From: Rhizobium sp. Leaf453
GTDB lineage: Bacteria; Pseudomonadota; Alphaproteobacteria; Rhizobiales; Rhizobiaceae
Direction: 5' to 3'
DNA: 64,000 bases
Assembly: GCF_001425605.1 (NCBI RefSeq)
Contig: NZ_LMRG01000002.1
Location: 167,129 to 231,128 of the forward strand
Part shown: positions 27,601-35,896 of the stretch, piece after piece
Position numbering within the stretch: position 1 is the first letter of the stretch
Layout of the letters: every line of letters starts with the position of its first letter
The notes under the pieces: generated by a model
What the model saw: the letters and a program-made list of their open reading frames with translations, nothing else
Databases searched by the model: none
Told to the model about the DNA's origin: nothing
Position numbers and translations under genes: made by a program

Positions 27601-28877
27601 GCAGTCAGGCAGGAAGCCTGAGTGCCGCGCAAATGAACGGCCTGACCAATGCTCAACTCGGAGCGTTTGGTGCCGCCCAGATCGCCGGTCTCTCGACGGA
27701 CCGGATCACCGCACTGACGCCCGAACAGATCGGCGCACTGAGCGCAAAGGCCGTTGGCGGACTGACAGCTGCCCAGATCAGTGCACTTTCGGTTTCCCAG
27801 GTCGATAGCCTCTCGACGACCCAGATCGCCGCGCTCACAGCGACGCAGATGGGCAATTTCGGGGCGGCGGCGCTGGCGACCTTCTCGGCCGCCGACATTG
27901 CCGCCATCAGTGCTAGCGCTCTCGCGGGTCTCAGCGCACCGCAGATTGCCAATCTCAGCGCCGATCAGTTGGGCGCGCTTTCGGCCGCCCAGATGGCCGG
28001 GCTGACAGCCGACCAGATTTCGAATCTCGGCACAAGCCAGGTCAGCGGGCTGACGGCGACACAGATCAAGGCGCTCAGCGCCACCCAGATCGCGGCACTG
28101 CCCCCCACAAGCGTCGCGGTGCTGTCCTCGACACAGATCGAAGCCATCACCGTCGCGGCCATTCCCGGCCTGACGGCGGCGCAACTTGCAGGCTTTACCG
28201 CCGGACAGGTCGACAGCTTGACCACCGCGCAGATCGGCGCGCTGACTGCGACCCAGATCGGCGCATTGGGCAGCACGATCGTCTCCACTTTCTCCGCAAC
28301 GGATATCGCGGCGATCAGCGCCTCGGCCATCGCCGGCCTGCCGGAATCCTTTGTTTCAGCGCTTCATCCCGATCAGATCGCGGGCCTGACCGGTGCACAG
28401 ATGGCCAACTTGACCTATTACCAGGTCAATGGCCTGACATCGGCACAGCTCGCTGCCGTGACACCGGCGCAGATGGGCAATTTCACTGCCTTGCAGATCG
28501 CTGCCTTCAGCCCGGAAAAGATCGCCGGTCTTACTCCGGCCCAGATCGCCGGAATCGCACCCGGCTCCATCGGCGGACTGGCGGCAACAACCGTTTCCGG
28601 CCTGACAGCGGCGCAGGCAGAGGCGCTCACGCCAGCACAGATCGCCAAGTTCAGCGCATCGCAGATCACGGCCATCAGCCCGGCGGCGCTTGCCACATTC
28701 TCCGGTGCCGATATCGGCGCGATCAGCCTGTCCGCACTGCCGGGCCTGACGCTGGCGCAGGCGCGCAACTTCAGCCTCGCCCAGTTGCAGGGATTGACGT
28801 CCTCGCAGATGCAGGCCCTGTCTCCCGAACAGATGGCGGCCATCGTCGCAGCCTATGATGACCACAAGGGCTCATAG
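24624..28877 (+). CDS. Giant octapeptide-repeat protein of unknown function
   Basis: A 1,417-residue protein made almost entirely of about 175 tandem eight-residue units with the pattern L-[ST]-x-x-Q-[IV]-x-A, for example LTPAQVAA and LSTAQIAA. About every 7-10 units the pattern shifts to FSxxDIAA followed by LxxxAIPG, giving a looser second-order repeat. Cysteine is absent and Trp, His, Arg and Lys are rare, so the protein is very Ala/Leu/Thr/Ser/Gln-rich and acidic. No signal peptide, membrane segment or RTX motif is visible; the C-terminus SPEQMAAIVAAYDD is also in register. Capping-box-like T-x-x-Q suggests chained single helical turns in a superhelix. ATG 24624 is chosen over GTG 24543; neither has a strong ribosome site. 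Function unknown; surface or secreted scaffold is a guess. Confidence 0.85.
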   Translation: MTTISSYTPLQIKALSPSVIASWNSDDIAALSSSQLGALSSIQVAALQENSVRSLNNSQIAAIAPKAMVGLTLDQLAAISTDAISSLGAAQVAALTTTQITGLSTAQAEAFNPSQIASMSSAQIAALSAEDLAAFSTDDIAAINTKAIRGLTTDQIGALSTSQIAALTPAQVAAMRDTQIGAFSAAQIGALTTQQVGALSATQISGLPVASVAAFSAAQIGALSGRAITGLRYDQLAALSATQTSALTSSQVGQMSARQFTALTPAALAAFTTAKIAAMTPSAMSGLSVEQIGALSTSQIAALTPAQVSALKPTHVAALSTAQVGALTEDQMRALTSIQVAAFSPDKIASLSTTQIAALGVKAIPGLTSAQVTALTTAQIDALTSAQIGNLSAKQVAALSPEALAAFSAEDIAALKPAAIPGFTATQIAALKLDQFAALTPTQISAFQAIQITAMTPQQVDVWSTTQLRALSATQVAALGTDKIAVLSPEQIGSLNAKSVAGMTPAQIAALTPGQAEALTTGQVAALSTAQIAALTPSALETFTPAKIQAISTRAVTGLSPENVNGLTLEQASALTAGQIGTMKNTQVGALTPAQIEAMSTTQIKGFNASHVAALSVDAIKAFSTDQIAALSTAAIGGLTTAQIAALTTTQAEALTSSQVGGLSVTQVAALTVDDLATFSTADIAAIKPAAIPGLSKAQLTAFGPEQIAALTSSQIAALKPSQIADLQPGQVAALSTSQIRALTPAQAAAITAEGVAALSTDQIAALTTKTVGGLTPVQVGGLTDAQIEALTTTQINGLTATQLATLTPQGLATFSPEEIAAISTTAITGLTAAAMASLTPQQMGALTPAQIAALKPEQVAALTASQVDGLTNAQVTALTATQVAALPTDRLAAFSTDQIAALSAKAVAGLTPTQVAALSIVQVASLSTAQVGALTSTQVAALPVSTLSSFTTAQIAAISASAIPGLTADGIAGLSLEQVGALTAGQIGALTGSQAGSLSAAQMNGLTNAQLGAFGAAQIAGLSTDRITALTPEQIGALSAKAVGGLTAAQISALSVSQVDSLSTTQIAALTATQMGNFGAAALATFSAADIAAISASALAGLSAPQIANLSADQLGALSAAQMAGLTADQISNLGTSQVSGLTATQIKALSATQIAALPPTSVAVLSSTQIEAITVAAIPGLTAAQLAGFTAGQVDSLTTAQIGALTATQIGALGSTIVSTFSATDIAAISASAIAGLPESFVSALHPDQIAGLTGAQMANLTYYQVNGLTSAQLAAVTPAQMGNFTALQIAAFSPEKIAGLTPAQIAGIAPGSIGGLAATTVSGLTAAQAEALTPAQIAKFSASQITAISPAALATFSGADIGAISLSALPGLTLAQARNFSLAQLQGLTSSQMQALSPEQMAAIVAAYDDHKGS
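24650..28850 (+). repeat. Degenerate 24-bp tandem repeat array within the repeat-protein gene
   Basis: The coding DNA shows around 175 head-to-tail 24-base units, recognisable by recurrent CAGATCGC(C/G)GC(C/G)CTGA and CAGGTCGCGGC patterns, each encoding one octapeptide. Units are well diverged at third positions and in the two variable codons, so the array is old rather than freshly amplified, but it still offers many short homologies for length change by recombination. Confidence 0.85.
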
Positions 28878-28916
28878 GCCTGAACAAACGCAACGACGAA
28901 TCGAGATGATTGGACC

Positions 28917-28938
28917 GGGGCGTTTGCAAGAACGCCCC
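28917..28938 (+). terminator. Terminator after the repeat-protein gene
   Basis: A perfect 8-bp stem, GGGGCGTT with AACGCCCC around a six-base loop, is followed by GTTCTTCTT. It lies 40 bases after the repeat gene and 20 bases before the end of the convergent SURF1 gene, so it may serve both directions. Confidence 0.75.
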
Positions 28939-28957
28939 GTTCTTCTTGCCATTGGCG

Positions 28958-29710
28958 TCAGGCAACCCGTCGGCGAAGGATGAACCAGGCCGCAACTGCG
29001 CTCATGATCGCGAGGGAGTACCAGGTCAGAGCATAGACGAGATGGCTGTTTCGGAAAGCGACGACTGTGAGACCGCCGATCGGCAGACCACCAGCATTGG
29101 GTGTCCCATCCGCATCGATGAAATAGGGGGCGACATCCTTCAGCGCCTTTGCCTCGGCTATCGCAGCCACGTCGCGGGAAAACCAGCGGTCATTGGCTGG
29201 ATCGTTGGAGCGCAGAAAGCCACCGCCCGGTTCGCTGATCCTCAAAAGGCCCGTGACGGATACAGGCCCAGCCGCCAGTTCGCTGCCGAGACGTGCATCC
29301 CGGGCGCTCCGGTCGGCCGGCACGAAGCCACGATTCACCAGGAACGTCGACCCGTCATTCACTCTTAGCGGCGTTAATACCCAGAAGCCCGCGCCGCGCT
29401 CCGTAACGGCTTGCACCAGGGCCGATTTATCGTGATCGAAGAACCCTTTGGCGGTGACGTGCCGGTATTCGTCCGTGGCGGCTGCGACTTCTGCCCATTC
29501 GGAAAGGGATGGTGCGGGCACAGCCGGGGCATGGACACGCGTCTCTACACGCTCGATGAGATCGAGCTTCCAGAACAAGCGCTGGACCTGCCAGGTGCCG
29601 AGACCAACGAACACGAAGGTAAGCAGAAGCATGAGACCGGCAAACCCCAGACGGGAACGGAACGACGAAGCACGCGCCTCCGCCTCTCCCGCAGGCCGAT
29701 CCCTGTTCAT
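28958..29710 (-). CDS. SURF1-family oxidase assembly protein
   Basis: A 250-residue membrane protein that helps insert haem into haem-copper oxidases. It has the SURF1 layout: an N-terminal helix (FAGLMLLLTFVFVGLGTWQVQRLFWKLDLIERVE, containing the LGTWQVQR signature), a periplasmic domain with GFWVLTPLRVNDGSTFLVNRGFVP and ending SNDPANDRWFSRD, and a C-terminal helix YALTWYSLAIMSAVAAWFILRRR. It is the last gene of the cyoABCD operon, 27 bases after cyoD. In Paracoccus a SURF1 paralogue (Surf1q) is likewise encoded with the quinol oxidase, so a dedicated role here is likely. Confidence 0.93.
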   Translation of the reverse strand: MNRDRPAGEAEARASSFRSRLGFAGLMLLLTFVFVGLGTWQVQRLFWKLDLIERVETRVHAPAVPAPSLSEWAEVAAATDEYRHVTAKGFFDHDKSALVQAVTERGAGFWVLTPLRVNDGSTFLVNRGFVPADRSARDARLGSELAAGPVSVTGLLRISEPGGGFLRSNDPANDRWFSRDVAAIAEAKALKDVAPYFIDADGTPNAGGLPIGGLTVVAFRNSHLVYALTWYSLAIMSAVAAWFILRRRVA

Positions 29711-29737
29711 GACAGCACCGGATCCATCCTCACGCCG

Positions 29738-30139
29738 TCACGGCATGTTCTTCATCATGTCGTGGGTCATCGGCATCATGTTGGCGTTCAGGTGATGCAT
29801 GACCCACAGCGATCCGGCGAGCGCAATGCCGACGATCACCAGCGTGAAGATCAGCGCCATCATCGTCCAGCCGCCTTCCGAGCGCGGGTTCATGTGCAGG
29901 AAGCAGACCATATGCACGACGATCTGCACGGCGCCGATGCCCATGACGATCACAGCTGTCAGCAGCTTGCTGTCCAGGACGCCGCCCATGACCAGCGCGA
30001 AGGGGATGGCCGTCAGGATTACCGACAGAACGAAGCCGATCATGTAGCTCTTCAGGGATCCATGGCTGGCCTCGTGACCATGGCCATGATGCGCATCCGC
30101 GCCGTGTCCGTGGGATGACTGATGCGATGGTGCACTCAT
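29738..30139 (-). CDS. cyoD: Cytochrome bo3 ubiquinol oxidase subunit IV CyoD
   Basis: Small membrane subunit of the quinol oxidase, 133 residues with three helices (SYMIGFVLSVILTAIPFALVMGG, LTAVIVMGIGAVQIVVHMVCFLHMN, MMALIFTLVIVGIALAGSLWVM). The N-terminus before helix 1 is unusually histidine-rich (ten His in about 25 residues), and the C-terminus is methionine-rich. The ATG at 30139 overlaps the cyoC stop by four bases; the longer in-frame extension runs into cyoC and is rejected. Confidence 0.95.
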   Translation of the reverse strand: MSAPSHQSSHGHGADAHHGHGHEASHGSLKSYMIGFVLSVILTAIPFALVMGGVLDSKLLTAVIVMGIGAVQIVVHMVCFLHMNPRSEGGWTMMALIFTLVIVGIALAGSLWVMHHLNANMMPMTHDMMKNMP

Positions 30140-30756
30140 GCGAGAACTCCCAGCAGATAGACGAAGGAAAACACACCGATCCAGATGACGTCGAGGAAGT
30201 GCCAGAACATCGACAGGCACATCAGCCGACGGCGGTTTTCAGGAACGAGGCCGCGCCGGCTGACCTGCACCATCAGCGTGATCAGCCAGATCATGCCGAA
30301 AGTCACGTGCAGGCCGTGGGTGCCGACCAGCGTGAAGAAGGATGACAGGAAGGCGGAGCGCGTCGGGCCGGCGCCTTCCTGGATCAGGTGATGGAACTCA
30401 TAGATCTCCAGCGCCAGGAAGATCGCGCCGAACACGCCGGTGACGCCCAGCCAGAACAACGTTTCCATCTTGGCGTTGCGCTCCATCTGGAGCATGGCGA
30501 AGCCATAGGTGATGGACGAGAACAACAGCATGGCGGTGTTGACGGCGACGATGTTCAGATCGAACAGATCCGCCGGCGACGGGCCTGCCGCATAGTTGCG
30601 CCCGAGCACGCCGTGCGTTGCAAACAGCACGGCGAAGATCAGGCAGTCGCTCATCAGGTAGAGCCAGAAACCCAGCATGGTGCTGTTTTCCGGATGATGA
30701 TCTTCCGTCAGATAGAACTGCGGCTTTTCGGTTTCCTGGACGTGGGTCGCGCTCAT
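30136..30756 (-). CDS. cyoC: Cytochrome bo3 ubiquinol oxidase subunit III CyoC
   Basis: Subunit III, about 206 residues with five membrane helices. MLGFWLYLMSDCLIFAVLFATHGVLG, the glutamate-containing FLALEIYEFHHLIQEG and FTLVGTHGLHVTFGMIWLI are typical CyoC segments. The start MSATHVQ at 30756 lies five bases beyond the cyoB stop; another ATG at 30777 would overlap cyoB, and either is possible. It sits between cyoB and cyoD in a tightly coupled operon. Confidence 0.94.
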   Translation of the reverse strand: MSATHVQETEKPQFYLTEDHHPENSTMLGFWLYLMSDCLIFAVLFATHGVLGRNYAAGPSPADLFDLNIVAVNTAMLLFSSITYGFAMLQMERNAKMETLFWLGVTGVFGAIFLALEIYEFHHLIQEGAGPTRSAFLSSFFTLVGTHGLHVTFGMIWLITLMVQVSRRGLVPENRRRLMCLSMFWHFLDVIWIGVFSFVYLLGVLA

Positions 30757-30760
30757 GGGC

Positions 30761-32764
30761 TCAGGTCCGTTCTGCAAGCAGTTTCGTGCGCATATCTTCC
30801 GTCGCCGTCACCGTCTCGGCGGGGATGAAGAAGTCACGATCGTAGTTGAAGGTATGGGCGATCGAAACCGCGATGATGGCGACGAAAGACAGGGCCGCCA
30901 GCCACCAGATGTACCAGATCATCGCGAAGGCAAATACAACGCTGATGCCTGCGAGGATGACACCGGTGCCGGTGCTCTTCGGCATATGGATCGAGCGGAA
31001 GCCGGTGAGCGGACGCTCATAGCCACGGTTCTTCATGTCGTACCAGCTGTCATGATCGTGCACGACCGGCGTGAAGGCGAAGTTGTAGTCCGGCGGCGGC
31101 GACGAAGTCGACCATTCCAGCGTACGGCCATCCCACGGATCGCCGCTGTCGCAACGCAACTGGTCGCGCTTCAGGAAGCTGACGACGAGCTGGATGATGA
31201 AGGAGCCGATACCGCAGGCAATCAGGGCGGCGCCAAAGGCGGCGATGATGAACCAGATTTGCAGCGACGGGTCCTCGAACTGCGAGACGCGGCGTGTGAC
31301 GCCCATAAGGCCCAGCACATAGAGCGGCATGAAGGCGAAGAAGAAGCCGATCTGCCAGAACCAGAAGCTCATCTTGCCCCAGAAGACATCGAGCTTGTAA
31401 CCGAAAGCCTTCGGCCACCAGTAGACGAGACCTGCCATCAGCCCGAACAGCACGCCGCCGATGATGACATTGTGGAAATGCGCGATGAGGAACAGCGAAT
31501 TGTGCAACACGAAGTCGGCGGGCGGGATGGCGAGCATGACGCCGGTCATGCCACCGATGACGAAGGTGATCATGAAGCCGATGGTCCACAGCATAGGCAG
31601 TTCGTAGCGAATACGGCCGCGATACATGGTGAAGAGCCAGTTGAACATCTTCGCCCCGGTCGGGATCGAGATGATCATCGTGGTGATGCCGAAGAAGGCA
31701 TTGACCGAGGCGCCGGAACCCATCGTGAAGAAGTGATGCAACCACACGAGATAGGACAGGATCATGATCACGCAGGTGGCGTAGACCATCGAAGCATAAC
31801 CGAACAGACGCTTGCCGGAGAAGGTCGCGACGACCTCGGAGAAGATGCCGAAGGCCGGCAGCACGAGGATATAGACTTCCGGATGACCCCAGATCCAGAT
31901 GAGGTTGATGTACATCATCGGGTTGCCGCCAAGGTCATTGGTGAAGAAGTTCGTATCGACATAGCGGTCGAGCGACAGCAGCGCGAGCGTCGCCGTCAGG
32001 ATCGGGAAGGTGGCGACGATCAGGATGTTGGTGCAGAGTGAGGTCCAGGTGAAGACCGGCATCTTCATGAAGGTCATGCCCGGCGCGCGCATCTTGACGA
32101 TGGTCGCGATCAGATTGATGCCTGAAAGCGTGGTCCCGACACCTGCCACCTGCAGGCCCCAGATATAATAATCGACCCCGACGCCGGGACTGTAGTCCGA
32201 TCCCGAAAGCGGCGGATAGGCCAGCCAGCCGGTGCGCGCAAACTCGCCGACAAAGAGCGACATCATGATGATTATGGCGCCTGCCGTCGTCATCCAGAAC
32301 GAGAAGTTGTTGAGGAACGGGAAGGAAACGTCGCGCGCGCCGATCTGCAACGGAACGACATAGTTCATGAAGCCGGTGACGAAGGGCATGGCGACGAAAA
32401 AGATCATGATCACGCCGTGCGCCGTGAAGATTTGATCATAGTGATGCGGGTTGAGGTAACCCTCGTTGCCGTTGAAGGCGATCGCCTGCTGGATACGCAT
32501 CATGATCGCGTCGGCAAAGCCGCGCAGCAGCATGATGATCGCCAGAATGATGTACATGATGCCGATCTTCTTGTGATCGACGGATGTGAACCACTCGTTC
32601 CAGAGATAGCCCCAGAGCTTGAATTTGGTGATCAGGCCAAGGACGGCGATGCCGCCGAGCGCGACGACCGCGAAGGTCACGACGAGAATCGGCTCGTGAT
32701 AGGGGATCGCTTCCAGGGAAAGCCGACCGAAGAGGAATTTCGTGAGGCTGATATCGCCGAACAT
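30761..32764 (-). CDS. cyoB: Cytochrome bo3 ubiquinol oxidase subunit I CyoB
   Basis: Catalytic subunit carrying low-spin haem and the haem-copper centre where oxygen is reduced and protons pumped. The 667 residues match E. coli CyoB (663) from the start [25 protein letters not shown]. Copper/haem ligands are visible in [32 protein letters not shown] (His-Pro-Glu-Val-Tyr, with the His-Tyr cross-link), [11 protein letters not shown] and [16 protein letters not shown]. The 11 residues upstream of this methionine are not conserved in type and are excluded. Inner-membrane respiratory complex. Confidence 0.98.
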   Translation of the reverse strand: MFGDISLTKFLFGRLSLEAIPYHEPILVVTFAVVALGGIAVLGLITKFKLWGYLWNEWFTSVDHKKIGIMYIILAIIMLLRGFADAIMMRIQQAIAFNGNEGYLNPHHYDQIFTAHGVIMIFFVAMPFVTGFMNYVVPLQIGARDVSFPFLNNFSFWMTTAGAIIIMMSLFVGEFARTGWLAYPPLSGSDYSPGVGVDYYIWGLQVAGVGTTLSGINLIATIVKMRAPGMTFMKMPVFTWTSLCTNILIVATFPILTATLALLSLDRYVDTNFFTNDLGGNPMMYINLIWIWGHPEVYILVLPAFGIFSEVVATFSGKRLFGYASMVYATCVIMILSYLVWLHHFFTMGSGASVNAFFGITTMIISIPTGAKMFNWLFTMYRGRIRYELPMLWTIGFMITFVIGGMTGVMLAIPPADFVLHNSLFLIAHFHNVIIGGVLFGLMAGLVYWWPKAFGYKLDVFWGKMSFWFWQIGFFFAFMPLYVLGLMGVTRRVSQFEDPSLQIWFIIAAFGAALIACGIGSFIIQLVVSFLKRDQLRCDSGDPWDGRTLEWSTSSPPPDYNFAFTPVVHDHDSWYDMKNRGYERPLTGFRSIHMPKSTGTGVILAGISVVFAFAMIWYIWWLAALSFVAIIAVSIAHTFNYDRDFFIPAETVTATEDMRTKLLAERT

Positions 32765-32852
32765 GGGGTATCCAATATCGTTTCGAATGCAGGCCAAAGG
32801 CCTCGTGAGGTTGCTTCGAGCACGCCGCAGCCGGCGGGCGCGAACGTCCCGA

Positions 32853-33971
32853 TTACTTCGTGTGCATCTCGTGGTTCATCTCGGCGGGCATTTCCTGCCC
32901 GTCCTTGATGCCTTCGGCCGGCTCTTCGCTGCGCGCGGGATTGCCGGTATCCGGGAACGTGGCGCCGGGTGCGGCCTCTTCGCCATGGCCTCCGGCGCTG
33001 TCCGCATGCCGGTTGTCGTGCTCGAGCTTGGCCTTGTTCTCATGGCTCTCGAGGCCCGCACCGCCCATCAGGTCGATATGCATCATGTCCTTCATGCACA
33101 TCTGGCCGGGGCGCGCGCACATGTTGAGAACGGCATCGTAAAGCCCGTTTTCAACCGTAGCATAGTAGCGAACAGGTTCCTTGATGCTTGGCTTTTCGAG
33201 CTTCAGGTAGGCGTCGCGATTGAGCGCCGTGCCGTTCTGCTTGACCTGTGCGACCCAGCTGTCGAAGCCCACCTGGTCAAGACCGTGGAACTTGAAGCGC
33301 ATGTGGGAGAAGCCATCGCCGCTATAGTTCGAGGACAGGCCTTCGTATTCGCCAGCTTTGTTGATCACGGCGTGCAGCTTGGTTTGCATTCCCGGCATGG
33401 TGTAGATCATGCCGGCCAATGCGGGAACGTAGAAGGAGTTCATCACCGAGGATGCCGTCAGCTTGAAATTGATCGGCACATCGACAGGTGCTGCCATTTC
33501 ATTGACTGTTGCAATCCCGTAGTCCGGATAGAAGAACAGCCATTTCCAGTCGAGCGCCACCACTTCGACCGTGATCGGCTTGACTTCCGACGTCACCGGG
33601 CGTGACGCATCGATGCGGTCGAGCGGCCGGTAAGGATCGAGCTTGTGGGTGCTGACCCAGGTAATGGCGCCCAGCGCGATGATGATGGCCAGCGGCGCTG
33701 ACCAGATCACGACTTCAAGGCCGGTGGAGTGATGCCACTCCGGATCATATTTCGCCGAGGTGTTCGACTGGCGGTAATGCCAGGCGAACCATATCGTCAG
33801 GCAGATGACGGGTATGATGATGATCAGCATCAGGATCGTCGAGATGACGATCAGGTCCCGCTGCTGCGCGGCGATGTCGCCGGATGGCGACATGACGACC
33901 ATGTTGCACCCTGTCAGGGCCAGCAGCATGAGCGTCAGGATGATCGATCGTTGGGCGATTTTCATCGGCAT
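32853..33971 (-). CDS. cyoA: Cytochrome bo3 ubiquinol oxidase subunit II CyoA
   Basis: Subunit II, a lipoprotein with signal [13 protein letters not shown] ending in the lipidated cysteine, two membrane helices, and a cupredoxin domain without the CuA ligands, as expected for quinol oxidases ([47 protein letters not shown]). At 372 residues it is about 55 longer than E. coli CyoA because of a C-terminal tail rich in His, Glu and Met (ending [13 protein letters not shown]). Start ATG 33971 or 33965. First gene of cyoABCD-surf1; the 260-base gap before it, shared with a divergent MFS gene, holds the promoter. No cyoE (haem O synthase) is nearby. Confidence 0.96.
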   Translation of the reverse strand: MPMKIAQRSIILTLMLLALTGCNMVVMSPSGDIAAQQRDLIVISTILMLIIIIPVICLTIWFAWHYRQSNTSAKYDPEWHHSTGLEVVIWSAPLAIIIALGAITWVSTHKLDPYRPLDRIDASRPVTSEVKPITVEVVALDWKWLFFYPDYGIATVNEMAAPVDVPINFKLTASSVMNSFYVPALAGMIYTMPGMQTKLHAVINKAGEYEGLSSNYSGDGFSHMRFKFHGLDQVGFDSWVAQVKQNGTALNRDAYLKLEKPSIKEPVRYYATVENGLYDAVLNMCARPGQMCMKDMMHIDLMGGAGLESHENKAKLEHDNRHADSAGGHGEEAAPGATFPDTGNPARSEEPAEGIKDGQEMPAEMNHEMHTK

Positions 33972-34266
33972 TTCCGGCTCAACTTGCGTTATGTTTCTTG
34001 CCAATAATCAGGCACGGTCGCACATGGGAATGAGGTGGTTCGTCGCACCGCAGCATTCTGTCGCAGTGCAAGAGCTGCTTTTCATTTCGCGTTGCCGCAG
34101 TTTTATAATAGCGCAATAGACGTGTCGGTTTTGCTGCACTGCCGTGGAAGCAGGCCGACTGGTTATCGACATCTGCCCCGAAATTCGAATGCTGAGCTAA
34201 TTCTTGATATTGGAAGTCAATTAGTCAACACTCGAAGGACATGGCGCACATCGCTCGGAGAAATTC

Positions 34267-35592
34267 ATGAGTTCGGCCGTCAACCCAACATCCACTGGTC
34301 TCGAACAGGACGCCCGGCAGATGCATGCCGACGGCAAGCCGCTGTCGCCGGGCAATATCGCCATCGGCGTGGTGATCGGCCGAACATCGGAATTCTTCGA
34401 CTTCTTCGTCTACGGTCTCGGCTCGATCCTCGTTTTTCCGAAGCTGATCTTCCCATTCGCGCCGAGCGCGGTTGCGGCGACGCTGATGGCCTTTGCCCTG
34501 TTTCCGCTGGCCTTCATCGCCCGTCCGATCGGCTCCTTCGTCTTCATGTGGATCGACCGCAACTATGGACGCGGCACGAAACTGACGATCGCCCTGTTCA
34601 TTCTCGGAGGTTCGACGGCGTCCATCGCCTTCCTGCCCGGCTATGAGACCATCGGTTATTGGGCCGTGGCGCTTCTGGCGCTATTCCGGCTCGGACAGGG
34701 TTTCGCGCTCGGCGGCGCCTGGGATGGCCTGGCCTCGCTTCTGAACCTTAGCGCCCCTGAAAATCGCCGTGGCTGGTACGCGATGATTCCTCAGCTTGGT
34801 GCACCGATCGGCTTTGCGCTGGCCAGCATCCTCTTCGGCTACATGGTCACTAGCCTGTCCGAGGCCGACTTCCTCGCCTGGGGCTGGCGCTATCCGTTCT
34901 TCGTCGCCTTCGCGATCAACGTCGTGGCCTTGTTTGCCCGCCTGCGCATCGTCGCCAGCAAGGAATTCGGTGCCGCGATGGAAGCCCAGGAACTGCAGGC
35001 GCGGCCGATCTTCGAAATGCTGAGCAAACACGCCATCGACGTCATTCTCGGCGCTTTCGTGCCGCTCGCGAGCTTCGCGATGTTCCACCTCGTCACCATC
35101 TTCCCGCTGAGTTGGATCACCCTTTATGGCGGTCAGTCGGCGGCGCAGTTCCTCTGGGTCCAGGTGGCCGGTGCGGCGCTCGGCGCTGTTGGCATCATCC
35201 TGTCCGGCGTTATCGCCGACAGGATCGGCCGCCGCAACCAGCTGATGGTCGGCGCGATCCTCATCGCCATCTTCAGCTTCTCGGCGCCGTTCCTGCTCGA
35301 TGCCGGCGGCAAGGGCCAGGATGCCTATATCCTGATCGGCTTCTTCATTCTCGGCCTCACCTTCGGCCAGTCATCCGGTGCGGTTTCCTCGCGCTTCACG
35401 CAATATTACCGTTATACCGGCGCAGCCTTGACGTCGGACCTCGCCTGGCTGCTCGGCGCGGGCTTCGCGCCGCTGGTCGCGCTCGGTCTTGCCAGCAGCT
35501 TCGGCATCATCTTCATCGGCGGCTACCTGATCTCGGGCGCCATCTGCACCATTGCGGCACTGACCCTGACACGGACGCTCGACGTTCAATAG
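34267..35592 (+). CDS. MFS transporter, metabolite:H+ symporter (MHS) family
   Basis: A 441-residue proton symporter-like protein with 12 membrane helices. The start of helix 1 carries IGRTSEFFDFFVYGLGSILVFPKLIF, the MHS signature for ShiA/ProP/KgtP-type proteins; FIARPIGSFVFMWIDRNYGRGTKL is the loop 2-3 motif, and GAWDGLASLLNLSAPENRRGWYAMIPQLGAPIGF follows helix 4. GGAGAAATTC precedes the ATG. It is divergent from cyoA and monocistronic, ending at a strong terminator. Substrates in this family are small organic acids or osmolytes; none can be chosen. Confidence 0.9.
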   Translation: MSSAVNPTSTGLEQDARQMHADGKPLSPGNIAIGVVIGRTSEFFDFFVYGLGSILVFPKLIFPFAPSAVAATLMAFALFPLAFIARPIGSFVFMWIDRNYGRGTKLTIALFILGGSTASIAFLPGYETIGYWAVALLALFRLGQGFALGGAWDGLASLLNLSAPENRRGWYAMIPQLGAPIGFALASILFGYMVTSLSEADFLAWGWRYPFFVAFAINVVALFARLRIVASKEFGAAMEAQELQARPIFEMLSKHAIDVILGAFVPLASFAMFHLVTIFPLSWITLYGGQSAAQFLWVQVAGAALGAVGIILSGVIADRIGRRNQLMVGAILIAIFSFSAPFLLDAGGKGQDAYILIGFFILGLTFGQSSGAVSSRFTQYYRYTGAALTSDLAWLLGAGFAPLVALGLASSFGIIFIGGYLISGAICTIAALTLTRTLDVQ

Positions 35593-35621
35593 AAAACAGG
35601 TGTCGGCTTATTCAACACAAC

Positions 35622-35653
35622 AAACGCCGTCCGCCTCCGCGGATGGCGTTTTT
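35622..35653 (+). terminator. Rho-independent terminator after the MHS transporter gene
   Basis: A 13-bp stem with one mismatch, AAACGCCGTCCGC paired with GCGGATGGCGTTT around a short loop, runs straight into TTTTTGTTTG. It isolates the MFS gene from the iron-type ABC operon that follows. Confidence 0.88.
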
Positions 35654-35753
35654 GTTTGTGGCAGATCATCATTCACTGCAGCCCGATAAACCTCCCCTCT
35701 CTAATCTGCTTGAAGACCACAATCTCTTGCCTTCGCCGCACCATGGGATAATA

Positions 35754-35791
35754 TTCTACTAAATCTATAGAAAAAGAAAGACCAGTCTTTC
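35754..35791 (+). promoter_or_regulatory. Composite 38-bp regulatory element, copy 1 (FecBCD-type ABC operon)
   Basis: Two inverted repeats separated by AAA. The first is TTCTACTAAATCTATAGAA (TTCT-N11-AGAA, a LysR-like T-N11-A geometry). The second is GAAAGACCAGTCTTTC, a near-perfect palindrome with 7-bp arms and the GAC-NN-GTC core common in TetR-family operators. Three further copies with identical spacing precede three downstream operons. It lies 105 bases before the start of the substrate-binding protein. Confidence 0.75.
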
Positions 35792-35896
35792 TCAGCCTTC
35801 ATTCGCTCCCCTATTGTCGAAGCAGGCTCAACGAGATGGCGAAACGCTTTCCATCGTCGAGCCTGTTTCGGGGGACTCGAGCGAGAGGAAGCGACC

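Noticed and set aside
24650..28850. Tandem array considered as a CRISPR or other non-coding repeat
   Set aside because: Units are 24 bases, contiguous without spacers, and keep one open frame with a strict protein-level pattern.
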